NCBI RefSeq assembly: GCF_020037015.1
Contig: NZ_JAIQDE010000040.1
Coordinates: 1-64,000, forward strand
From: Corallococcus sp. AS-1-6
GTDB taxonomy: Bacteria > Myxococcota > Myxococcia > Myxococcales > Myxococcaceae
Direction of reading: 5' to 3'
Length of the DNA: 64,000 bases
The translations under genes were made by a program, and so were the position numbers. The notes under the pieces are model-generated. The model did no database searches. It was not told where the DNA came from and worked only from the letters and a program-made list of their open reading frames with translations. Positions 45,050 to 53,352 of the stretch are shown in pieces (positions within the stretch are counted from its first letter, which is position 1; every line of letters begins with the position of its first letter).

Positions 45050-47455
45050 ATGAGCCGGCGAAGCGGTGCCAGGTTGCCTGGAGCGGTGTGGAGTGCGGTG
45101 CTGGCGGGACTCCTCCTCGCCTGTGATTCGATGCCGGAAGACACGTTGCTCCTGGAGCCGGAGGAGACGGCGGAAGCGGCAGCCGCGGGGCTGAGCGTGT
45201 CTCCTCCCTTCGATGTCACCGCGCCCCGGCTGAGGCCCCAACGATTGGCGGAGAGCGGGCCCGCGATTGCTTTTGGTGGCGGGCGATTCCTCGTCGTGTG
45301 GCGGGACACGCGCGTGGGCGGCGTGTTCGCCTCGCGCATGGACCCGGACGGCACGTTGAAAGATCCGTCCGGCATCGCGCTCAACCCGGAGCCCTCGCTG
45401 CCCTCCGGAGACCCGAGCGTGGCCTATGACGGGACGAACTTCGTCGTCGTGTGGAGGAACTCGAGCGACGGCATCTTCGGCACGCGCGTGAGCCCGGGCG
45501 GCGCAGTGGTGGGGCCGCGTTTCACGGTGTCCAACTCGGATGAGATTGGCGGTGGGCCGCCGGGGCTCGCCTGTGCGCCCACGGTGTGCATGGTGGCTTT
45601 CGAGAGCATCGGCGACCTTGCCACCACCATCACCGCGCGGCGGGTGCTGCCCGACGGGACGGTGCTCCAGAACGAGGCGTCGCTGTCGCCCGACCTCCCC
45701 GGCATCATGAGCGACACCACGGTGGCGTGGAATGGTGAGCGCTTCCTCGTCGTCTGGGCGGACGCGCGTGGCGGCGAGTCCACGCCGGACATTTATGGCA
45801 ACCGCGTGCTGCCGGACGGTACCGTCCTGGACGGGGCCCGGTCGGGCTTCCCCATTGCCCGCGCGCCGGGCGTGCAGCGCAACCCCTCCGTCGTCTGGAC
45901 GGGCACGCGCTTTCTCGTCGTGTGGGACGACACCCGGCGCGGAGGAGCGCCGGACATCTTCGCCGCGCGTGTGCGCGACAGCGGAGAGGTGTCCGAGCCG
46001 GGCGGCATCCGCATCTCCACCGCCAGCGGCGCGCAGCGCTTCCCCCGCGTGGCCCCGCAGGGCGGCAAGTCGCTCATCGTCTGGGAGGACCTGCGCTCCG
46101 GACACCGCCGCGCCTGGGGCGCGCGCATCACCGAGGCCGGCGAGCTGGTAGACACGTCCGGCATCCCCATCTCCGAGGGAGAGGAGCCCGAGGAGCGCCT
46201 GCCCTTCGTGGCCGGCGGTGGTGACAGGTACCTCGTCGCGTGGGCGGGCGCGGTGGACGCCACGGACGAGGGGCCCATGTACATCCGGGGCAAGCGGGTG
46301 AGCCGGCCGGGCGAGGTGCTGGACGATACGTCGAAGCTTTTCACGCGCGCGGCGAACCGGCAGGAGGTGCCCGCGGTGGCGGCCAACGCGGACGGGTACC
46401 TCGTGGCATGGCGAGAGACGCGCTCCCCGGACGGGCCGACGGTGTACGCAGCGCGGATGCGGCCGGATGGGAGCGTCCTGGACGTCAATGGCATCCGCCT
46501 GCCGAGCGGCATGGACCCGCAATACATCCAGGTGGCGTCGGACGGCCGCGACTTCCTGGTGGTGTGGGCGGAGCGCGAGCCGGGCGGCTACGACAAGAAC
46601 ATCCGCGGCGCACGGGTGAGCCGCTCCGGCGCGGTGCTGGATGCCACGGGCATCTCCCTCGTCACGGTGACGGGCGACCAGGAGCGGCCCGCGGTGGACT
46701 TCTTCGGTGGCGTGTACCTGGTGGTGTGGGAGGACGACCGGGGGAGGGAAACGGGCATGGACGCGTTCTCAATCTACGGCGCGCGGGTAAGCACCTCGGG
46801 CGTGGTGCTGGAGTCGGACGGCCGGCGCTTCAGCTCGGGGCTGGCCTTCACGTCGTCGCCCGGGGTGACGCATGCCGGGAGCAACTTCCTGGTGACGTGG
46901 TCGGAGGATGGGACGCCGATTCGCGGCGCGCGGATGACGCCCGGGGGAGCGATGCTGGACCCTGGCGGCTTCCCCCTCCTGACGACGGGGCCCGTCGCAT
47001 CCGTCCCGTCGCTGTCCACGGATGGAACGGTGGTGCTGGTGGTATGGGAGCAGTGGCAGGGCCCGAACACCAACCTCAGCGACGTGTATGGGATGCGAGT
47101 GACGTCCGGAGGCACGGTGCCGGGCACGCCTTTCCTCATCGCCTCCGGCCCGCTGAGCGAGGGCAACCCGCGCGCCACCTTCGACGGGAATGTCCACCTC
47201 GTGGTGTGGGAGCGGGATGACGAGCCGCTGAGCTTCCGCTCGGTGTCGGATGTGTTTGCCACACGGGTGACGCAAGCGGGCGCGGTGCTGGACGTGGCGG
47301 GCATCCCGCTTGCCACCACCCCCGACGTGGCGGAGCGCGGCCCGGTGGTGGCGTCCGTGGGAGGCGCACGCTCGGTCGTGCTCTTCGAGCGCTGGGTGCC
47401 GGCCCCGGAAGTCAACGAGACGCGGGTGCGGGCGCGGCTGCTGGACAGTGACTGA
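45050..47455 (+). CDS. Large repeat lipoprotein (about 12 beta-propeller-like units)
   Basis: An 801-residue lipoprotein; the leader ends GLLLAC (Cys25). The whole of the rest is built from roughly 12 units of about 55-65 residues, each with a pattern like P.VA.dG..FLVVW.D.R....DIYG.RV...G.VLD..GI.IS (for example AFGGGRFLVVWRDTR, VAWNGERFLVVWADAR, VVWTGTRFLVVWDDTR). These resemble beta-propeller blades, so the protein probably forms one or two propellers on the outer membrane. No catalytic motif is seen. An excellent ribosome site precedes ATG 45050. Function unknown; surface binding is an inference. Confidence 0.85.
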   Translation: MSRRSGARLPGAVWSAVLAGLLLACDSMPEDTLLLEPEETAEAAAAGLSVSPPFDVTAPRLRPQRLAESGPAIAFGGGRFLVVWRDTRVGGVFASRMDPDGTLKDPSGIALNPEPSLPSGDPSVAYDGTNFVVVWRNSSDGIFGTRVSPGGAVVGPRFTVSNSDEIGGGPPGLACAPTVCMVAFESIGDLATTITARRVLPDGTVLQNEASLSPDLPGIMSDTTVAWNGERFLVVWADARGGESTPDIYGNRVLPDGTVLDGARSGFPIARAPGVQRNPSVVWTGTRFLVVWDDTRRGGAPDIFAARVRDSGEVSEPGGIRISTASGAQRFPRVAPQGGKSLIVWEDLRSGHRRAWGARITEAGELVDTSGIPISEGEEPEERLPFVAGGGDRYLVAWAGAVDATDEGPMYIRGKRVSRPGEVLDDTSKLFTRAANRQEVPAVAANADGYLVAWRETRSPDGPTVYAARMRPDGSVLDVNGIRLPSGMDPQYIQVASDGRDFLVVWAEREPGGYDKNIRGARVSRSGAVLDATGISLVTVTGDQERPAVDFFGGVYLVVWEDDRGRETGMDAFSIYGARVSTSGVVLESDGRRFSSGLAFTSSPGVTHAGSNFLVTWSEDGTPIRGARMTPGGAMLDPGGFPLLTTGPVASVPSLSTDGTVVLVVWEQWQGPNTNLSDVYGMRVTSGGTVPGTPFLIASGPLSEGNPRATFDGNVHLVVWERDDEPLSFRSVSDVFATRVTQAGAVLDVAGIPLATTPDVAERGPVVASVGGARSVVLFERWVPAPEVNETRVRARLLDSD

Positions 47456-47462
47456 ACCCGCT

Positions 47463-50400
47463 CTACTTCGTGAAGGTGATCGGCCCCGAGGACAGCGTGG
47501 TGTTGTTCGCGCCGTCCACCGCGCGCACGCGCCACGTGTGCGTTCCCGTGGACAGGCCGCCCAGCGTCGTCTGCTCCGTGCCCACGCCGTACACCTCGAA
47601 CTCCCACAGCGAGTAGCCGTACGCCGTCGCGCGCTGCACGCCGCGCATGCGCACGTAGCGGCCCACGCCGGCCACCGTCCAGTCGTCGATGCCGCCGTCG
47701 CCGGTGTCCACCGTCTTCAGCGCCGTCCAGGTGGCGTTGTCCAGCGACGCCTCCAGGACGTAACGGCGGCCGTACGCGGCCTCCCAGTTCAGCACGATGC
47801 GCTTGAGCGAGTAGATGGCCCCCAGGTCGAGGGTGATGGACTCCGTGTCCCCCGTGGTCGCCGTGCCCACGCTCGACCAGCGCGTCGCCAGGCTGCCGTC
47901 CACCGCGTCGTTCGCGCTGCCGAACTCCACGGACGTGGCGTAGGCGTTCTTCCCCCGCGCCAGGTTCGTGCCCGCCGGCACCGGCGTGCTGCGCAGGATG
48001 GAGGGGCTCCGGTCCGCGCCGTCCACGATGAGGACGTACTCCGCCACGCCCGCGCCCACGTCCGTCGTCTGCTCCCAGATGAAGCGCGTGGACGTGCCCG
48101 GCACCGACTGCCCGGCCGACGGAGACAGCGCCGCGAAGGCCGCCGGAGGCGTCGTGTCGTTCAGCGTGAAGGTGAACGTCGCGGACTGCGTGACGCCGTT
48201 CGCCCAGTTGAACGCCTTCACGAACCAGGTGTGCACCCCGTTCGCCAGCTTCAGCCCGTCCAGCGCCGCCGCCGGCGTCTGGGTGATGGCCACCGGCATC
48301 GCGCCACCGTCCAGATACACCTCGTACCGCTGGATGCCCGTCTGCGGGTCGCTGCTCGCCGCCCAGGTGAACGCCGGACGCGTGCCGGTGATCACCAGGT
48401 TGTTCGCGGGCGTCAGCAGGCTGAACGCCGCGGGCGGCGTCGCGTCCGTCAGACCAAAGCCCTGGATGCCCGAGCCGTACTGGTACAGCGGGTTGCCGTA
48501 CGTGGGCGGCACCGGCAGGCCCGCCGCGATCTTCTGGCGGATGGCCGCGCGCTCCGCGTCCGTCGCGCCCAGGTCGAACGGCAGGTCCCACTTCTCCAAC
48601 TGGTTGCTCTCCACGTCCGTGCCGATCTGGCTCATGCTCCGCGGGAGCTGCCAGGGCGTCTTGCCGCGCGGCAGCACGTCACCGAACAGCACGTCCGCCA
48701 CCGCGTAGCCGCCCATGTCGCCGGGGCGGTACGCCAGCATCAGCGCGTTGGAGAGCGGCACCACGTTCGTCAGCACATAGGGACGCGGGCTGATGACGAC
48801 CACCGTCGTGGGGATGCCCCGCGACTTGAAGCCGTTGATGATGCCGTACTGGTCGCCCCACTTCGCGTCGTGGGCGGGGCCAATCGGGTCGCCCGGCAGG
48901 TACGGCTTCTCCTTGTCCCACTCCGTGCCGTGGGTGAAGTAGCTCTCGCCCACCACCACGATGGCCGCGTCCGGCGTCACGCCCGCGGGCGCGTTGTCCT
49001 TGTAGACCGTGAGCCCCGCCGCCTCCGCGCGCGCCCTCACCGCCGCGTAGATGGTCGGGTCGCCGAACTCGTTGCCGTGGAAGTCCGAGCGCCAGGTCAC
49101 CATGCAGGACATGTCGTCCGCGCGCGGGCCCGCGATGACCAGCTTGCCGCCCGCCGGCAGTCGGATGGGCAGCGCGCCGTCGTTCTTGAGCAGCGTCATG
49201 GCCTCCTGCGACGCCCGGCGCACCGCCGCCTTGCTGTCCGCGGTGTGCCACTGGGACGTGCCCGCCGGGCCCTGCTTGTACGGGTCCTCGAAGATGCCCA
49301 GGCGGAACTTCAGGTCCAGGATGCGGCGCACGGAGTCGTTGATGCGCGCGAGGGGGACCTCGTTCTCGAAGTTGGCCATGGCCTGCGGCGTCGCGCCGCC
49401 CATCACGTCCGAGCCCGCCGTGGCGGAGCGCACCCACGAACCCGACGGCAGCCAGTCCGAGCAGATGACGCCGTCGTACTTCAACTGGTTGCGCAGGTAG
49501 TTGAGGATGCCCGGGTTGTCACCCGCGCCGTAGCCCTCCGGACCCAGGAGCCAACTGCCCGCGTAGCCCGGCATGATGCCGCTGGTGCCCGCCTCGATGG
49601 CCGCGTGCCACGGACGCATGTGGTAGTGGATGGTCGTGCCGTCGTAGGTGATGCCCGCCTCACCGCCAGCGCCCTGCCCCGGCCAGTGCTTCGTCGTCAC
49701 CCAGATGGAGCTCGGGTTCACCTCCGGACCGCCCTGGAGGCCCGCGATGAGCGCGCGGGTGATGCCCGCCGCCAGGTCCGCGTCCTCGCCGTTGCCTTCC
49801 TGCGTGCGCGGATACAGGACCTTGGTGTTCACCTCCGCCAGCGGCGACAGCGTGCCGCGGCTGCCAATGGCCAACTGCTCACGGCGCTGGATGTCACCCA
49901 TCTCGTGGATCGTGTCCAGGTCGCGCGTGGCCGCGAGCGCCGGCTGCGTGGGCCAGCTCGTCTTGTACCCGTGGATGGTGTCACCCGCATCGATGTGCGG
50001 GATGCCCAGGCGCGTGGCCGCGGACGCCTTCTGGAACAGGGGGATGTCCGTGGGCGACAGGGGCCCCATCTGGAAGCCCGCCTCCGGGTACGTCTTGGCG
50101 TCGTAGAACATCTGCAGCGCCTTCTCGCGCAGCGTCATGCGGCCCAGCAGGTCATTCACGCGCACGGAGATGGGGTTGTGCCAGTCCTCGTACGGTTCAA
50201 TCGTCCCGTTCTTGTTCAGGTCGCGAATGCCGTTGATGAGGTTGACGCCGTCCGCCTGCGTCTCCACCACCGGCAGGTACACGCTGAAGTTGCCGATGTC
50301 CGAGCGCGACGTGCCGCCACCCGACAGCGTGGCCACCACGTACCACTTGTACGTCCAGCGGTCCGGCAGGTCCTCCGTGAAGGTGAACGACGTGCCCGTC

Positions 50401-51962
50401 TGCGACGCCACCTGCGTGTACCGGTCCAGCAGGTTACCCGCCGCCATCCAGTCGTAGTCGTCGCGCGTGAGGTTGACGTAGAGCTTGTAGTTCGTCGCGC
50501 CCGTCACCGGGGCCCACGACAGCGTGGGACGGCGGGCCGCGGTGATCATCGCGTTGTTGGCCGGCGAGACCAGGCGGAACGCCCCGGCCACCGGCAGCGG
50601 CGCGGGCGCCACGTACGGGTCCGGGATGAGGGTGGGGTCGCGCGGGTCCGTGGGGCCGTTGCCCGTGGAGAAGATTTCGACGTTCCAGTCCGCGCCCTGC
50701 ACCGCGAGCGCCGTGACGGACTGCGCGCGCTGCTGCACGCCGTTCACGTCCACCACCGCCAGGCGGATGTCCGTGTTGGGCTGCGTGGGAGAGAACTGGT
50801 TCTTCGACAGCGTCACCGTCGTGTTGGGCGGGAACGTGAGCTGGTACGTGAAGGGCCCGGGCGGGTTGCGCACGGACGGCGTGGTGTTGCCCTCCTCCGG
50901 CACCGGCGTCACCGACAGCGGCGCGGGCGACACGTTGATCTTCGCGTACGCCAGCTCCGGGAAGTTCAGCTTGAGGGTCTGGTTGGTGGTCTGCGTGGGC
51001 GGCGGCGTCGTGCCCCCGCTCTGGTAGACCTCGAAGGACCACAGCGAGTAGCCGTAGCCCGTGCCGCGCTCCGTGCCGCGCATGCGGAGGTAGCGCCAGG
51101 TGCCGGACACGGGAATCTCCCGGCGGCCGATGGCGCCGTTGGTCACCGTGTTGAGCGGGGTCCAGGTGCTGTCGTTGTTGGAGCCTTCAATCGTGTACGT
51201 CTTGCCGTAGGCCCCCTCCCAGTCCAGCACCACCTTGCCCACCACCTGGGACGACCCCAGGTCCACGCGGATCCACTGCGGGTCCACGCCCTGCGCGGAG
51301 GCCCAGCGCGTGTTGACGTCGCCGTCGAACGCGAAGCCCGGCTGGAGCCCCGCGGCGTCCGCCTCCACGCTGGACGCGGTGGCCGGGCGGTTGCGCGCCA
51401 GGTCCGTGTTGGCGGGAGGCGGCGTCGTGCCGCCCGTCTCATAGACGGCGAACTCCCACAGCGAATAGCCATACGCGGGCAGCGCGCGCGTGACGCCCTG
51501 CATGCGCACGTAGCGGCCCGTGATGCCGGACGGCAGCGACAGGTCGTCCAACGCGCCGTCACCGGTGTTCACCGTCAGCGCGTCCGTGAAGGTGGTGTTG
51601 TCGTTGGAGACCTGGATTTTGTAGGCCGTGGCGTAGGCCGCCTCCCAGGTGAGCACCACGCGCGAAATCGTGCGCGTCTGGCCCAGGTCCACGGTGATCC
51701 ACTCGTTCGCCGTGAAGCCGCTGGCCCAGCGGGTGCCCCCGTCGCCGTCCACCGCGTACTGGCCCAGGAAGGGCCCCTCCGCGGAGGAGGTCAAGGTGGT
51801 CTTGTTCAGCGCGACGTTCGTCTGCGCGCGGGCGTCGGACGCGCCCAGGAGCGACACCAGCATGAGCACCGCGGCGATGGCCTGTAACAACCAGACACGC
51901 GGTGCTTCACGGAGACATGGGCTTGCGCCTCTGCTTGACAATTGCGGCAAGGATCCAGACAT
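47463..51962 (-). CDS. Multi-domain GH3 glycoside hydrolase with three F5/8-type lectin domains
   Basis: A 1499-residue exported enzyme. The leader (VWLLQAIAAVLMLVSLLGASDARAQ) follows a long N-region. Two F5/8-type carbohydrate-binding domains come first (NVALNKTTLTSS, then DLARNRPATASSV), a Pro/Thr linker and a fibronectin-like region, then the GH3 catalytic domains: KHWPGQGAGGE and nucleophile Asp836 in GVICSDWLPSG. More Ig-like domains and a third F5/8-type domain (NLARGKNAYATSV) end the chain. It cleaves beta-glucosidic bonds, probably from beta-glucan, outside the cell. ATG 51962 is chosen because AAGGAG precedes it by about 10 bp. It is a separate unit from the upstream operon. Confidence 0.9.
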   Translation of the reverse strand: MSGSLPQLSSRGASPCLREAPRVWLLQAIAAVLMLVSLLGASDARAQTNVALNKTTLTSSAEGPFLGQYAVDGDGGTRWASGFTANEWITVDLGQTRTISRVVLTWEAAYATAYKIQVSNDNTTFTDALTVNTGDGALDDLSLPSGITGRYVRMQGVTRALPAYGYSLWEFAVYETGGTTPPPANTDLARNRPATASSVEADAAGLQPGFAFDGDVNTRWASAQGVDPQWIRVDLGSSQVVGKVVLDWEGAYGKTYTIEGSNNDSTWTPLNTVTNGAIGRREIPVSGTWRYLRMRGTERGTGYGYSLWSFEVYQSGGTTPPPTQTTNQTLKLNFPELAYAKINVSPAPLSVTPVPEEGNTTPSVRNPPGPFTYQLTFPPNTTVTLSKNQFSPTQPNTDIRLAVVDVNGVQQRAQSVTALAVQGADWNVEIFSTGNGPTDPRDPTLIPDPYVAPAPLPVAGAFRLVSPANNAMITAARRPTLSWAPVTGATNYKLYVNLTRDDYDWMAAGNLLDRYTQVASQTGTSFTFTEDLPDRWTYKWYVVATLSGGGTSRSDIGNFSVYLPVVETQADGVNLINGIRDLNKNGTIEPYEDWHNPISVRVNDLLGRMTLREKALQMFYDAKTYPEAGFQMGPLSPTDIPLFQKASAATRLGIPHIDAGDTIHGYKTSWPTQPALAATRDLDTIHEMGDIQRREQLAIGSRGTLSPLAEVNTKVLYPRTQEGNGEDADLAAGITRALIAGLQGGPEVNPSSIWVTTKHWPGQGAGGEAGITYDGTTIHYHMRPWHAAIEAGTSGIMPGYAGSWLLGPEGYGAGDNPGILNYLRNQLKYDGVICSDWLPSGSWVRSATAGSDVMGGATPQAMANFENEVPLARINDSVRRILDLKFRLGIFEDPYKQGPAGTSQWHTADSKAAVRRASQEAMTLLKNDGALPIRLPAGGKLVIAGPRADDMSCMVTWRSDFHGNEFGDPTIYAAVRARAEAAGLTVYKDNAPAGVTPDAAIVVVGESYFTHGTEWDKEKPYLPGDPIGPAHDAKWGDQYGIINGFKSRGIPTTVVVISPRPYVLTNVVPLSNALMLAYRPGDMGGYAVADVLFGDVLPRGKTPWQLPRSMSQIGTDVESNQLEKWDLPFDLGATDAERAAIRQKIAAGLPVPPTYGNPLYQYGSGIQGFGLTDATPPAAFSLLTPANNLVITGTRPAFTWAASSDPQTGIQRYEVYLDGGAMPVAITQTPAAALDGLKLANGVHTWFVKAFNWANGVTQSATFTFTLNDTTPPAAFAALSPSAGQSVPGTSTRFIWEQTTDVGAGVAEYVLIVDGADRSPSILRSTPVPAGTNLARGKNAYATSVEFGSANDAVDGSLATRWSSVGTATTGDTESITLDLGAIYSLKRIVLNWEAAYGRRYVLEASLDNATWTALKTVDTGDGGIDDWTVAGVGRYVRMRGVQRATAYGYSLWEFEVYGVGTEQTTLGGLSTGTHTWRVRAVDGANNTTLSSGPITFTK

Positions 51963-52063
51963 TGGGGGATGACTCCTTGAGTAGGAACAGCAACCGCATC
52001 CCTGCCCTGAGCGACACCGCACGCGGGGGCGTGACGGCGGCGTCAAGACATGGCACGGGCGTT

Positions 52064-52088
52064 CCGGCTGTCACACGGCGACAGCCGG
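52064..52088 (-). terminator. Hairpin between the glucan operon and the GH3 gene
   Basis: CCGGCTGTC (52064-52072) pairs perfectly with GACAGCCGG (52080-52088) around a 7-nt loop. It lies 28 bp past the stop of the last lipoprotein gene of the operon (52117). No T-tract; it probably marks the end of the long transcript. Confidence 0.5.
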
Positions 52089-52116
52089 CCCGCCCTTCCT
52101 GGCACTGCGTTCCTGC

Positions 52117-52788
52117 CTAATCCGCGGTGAAGTACAGGTTGTCCAGCAGGAGGGATTGTCCGGCCGTGCCACCCTCGGCCGCGAAGGTGAACGGGGACGA
52201 GACGTCGTTGAGCTTCAGGCCCGCCGCGACGAAGTCCGCCACGGGGATGGCCAGGTGGTGCCACTCACCATCGTTCGCCCAGCCATACGGGCCGACGGCG
52301 AGCGGAGCGCCCTTCTCCGCGGTGCCCGTGCCGCTGCTCATGCCAATCTTCACGTTGGCGAAGGCGGCGTCGGACGACTTCATGCTGACGTGGAGCGTCT
52401 TCCAGGTGTCGAAGTTGTGCGTCTGCTTCCAGTGCACGCCAAAGCCCATCCACGGCTTGCCGTTCTGCACGATGCGGTCCGCGGACTTTCCCTCGACGTG
52501 GTCCGGATCCGACTCCACGTAGACGGTGTTCTCGTAGAGGTAGAAGTTGGAGTCGACGTTGTCGAGGATGATCTCCTGCGAGCGGCCCGTCTCGTAGAAG
52601 ATGCCCACCATCAGGCGGGCCTTGCCGGCCTCGTAGGGGAACGGCCCGGGCAGCATCTGCGGGTCCGGCTCCGTCCCTCCGTCGGGGTTCGGGTTACCCG
52701 GCAGCTCCTGGCCGGAGTAGTCCGCCGGGCCCGGATCCGGGCGGCAGGCGGCGAGCAGCAGCAACAGGCCCCACGCTGGCTTCTTCAT
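52117..52788 (-). CDS. Lipoprotein with carbohydrate-binding-like beta-sandwich
   Basis: A 223-residue lipoprotein; the leader ends LLAAC (Cys15). The body is all-beta in pattern (YLYENTVYVESD, MGFGVHWKQTHNFDTWKTLHVSMKS, WHHLAIPVADF, SLLLDNLYFTAD), like carbohydrate-binding modules of the CBM11/CBM30 or laminin-G type found beside glucanases. Its start overlaps the stop of the preceding lipoprotein gene as ATGA, and it ends the operon. A sugar-binding role on the outer membrane for glucan capture is likely but unproved. Confidence 0.75.
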   Translation of the reverse strand: MKKPAWGLLLLLAACRPDPGPADYSGQELPGNPNPDGGTEPDPQMLPGPFPYEAGKARLMVGIFYETGRSQEIILDNVDSNFYLYENTVYVESDPDHVEGKSADRIVQNGKPWMGFGVHWKQTHNFDTWKTLHVSMKSSDAAFANVKIGMSSGTGTAEKGAPLAVGPYGWANDGEWHHLAIPVADFVAAGLKLNDVSSPFTFAAEGGTAGQSLLLDNLYFTAD

Positions 52789-53339
52789 GGCTTCACCGCC
52801 CGGTCCGCACCACTGGAGGTCTTCACCATCACCCAGCCGCCCGCCACGGTGCCGCCCAGCTCGACGACGCCCTTGTACGCGGGCGTTACCAGCTCGTAGG
52901 CCACCGTGCCGGAGGCGTCGTACGTCACCGCGTCCGGGAAGTTGTCGAGCACGGACTGGTAGGCCTTCACCGCCATCTCGCGCGTCTGCGCCAGGCTGCC
53001 CTGGTCCGCCAGGCCCCGCTGGTAGATGGCCGCCAGGTTGAGGGCCACGTAGTACTGCGCTTCGCCATAGGGCCCGTTCGCGAGCACCGTGGCCCACGCG
53101 TAGTAGGCCGCCACGGGGTCCGCCCCGGACTGGATCCGCCACTTCGTCTCCGTGCCCACCCCCGACATCGCGAAGGGGTTGTTCGGATCCTCCAGCACGG
53201 AGGTGTTCGGGTAGATGCCCATGGCCGGGTCGGTGACCGTGAAGGTCATCCCGTCCAGCGGCTTGCCGTAGATGATGGTCGGGTCGTCGTAGCAGCCGGA
53301 CAGCGCGGCCACGGCGGCCAGCAGGAGACCAGTCCTCAT
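52785..53339 (-). CDS. Small helical lipoprotein of the glucan operon
   Basis: A 184-residue lipoprotein; the leader ends LSGC (Cys16). The mature part has a short beta-like start (YGKPLDGMTFTVTDP) and then amphipathic helices (AAYYAWATVLANGPYGEAQYY, ALNLAAIYQRG, REMAVKAYQSVLDNFPD) suggesting tetratricopeptide-like or SusD-like helical packing. I do not recognise a family. It starts 13 bp after the fused glycosidase-barrel gene and overlaps the next gene. An accessory lipoprotein for the barrel protein is a reasonable guess. Confidence 0.65.
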   Translation of the reverse strand: MRTGLLLAAVAALSGCYDDPTIIYGKPLDGMTFTVTDPAMGIYPNTSVLEDPNNPFAMSGVGTETKWRIQSGADPVAAYYAWATVLANGPYGEAQYYVALNLAAIYQRGLADQGSLAQTREMAVKAYQSVLDNFPDAVTYDASGTVAYELVTPAYKGVVELGGTVAGGWVMVKTSSGADRAVKP

Positions 53340-53352
53340 GATGCGTGTTCCC

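Noticed and set aside
47310-51887. Very long open frame on the plus strand antisense to the GH3 gene (over 1500 codons)
   Set aside because: It is Arg/Val/His-rich without domains and mirrors the GC-rich third positions of the GH3 gene. Similar antisense frames occur opposite the receptor (28453-30810), the kinase (11608-14661) and the activator (6419-8410).
52051-52066. Sigma54-like TGGCACG-N4-TTCC on the plus strand
   Set aside because: The essential GC of the -12 element is CC, and no plus-strand gene lies downstream; both flanking genes read on the minus strand.
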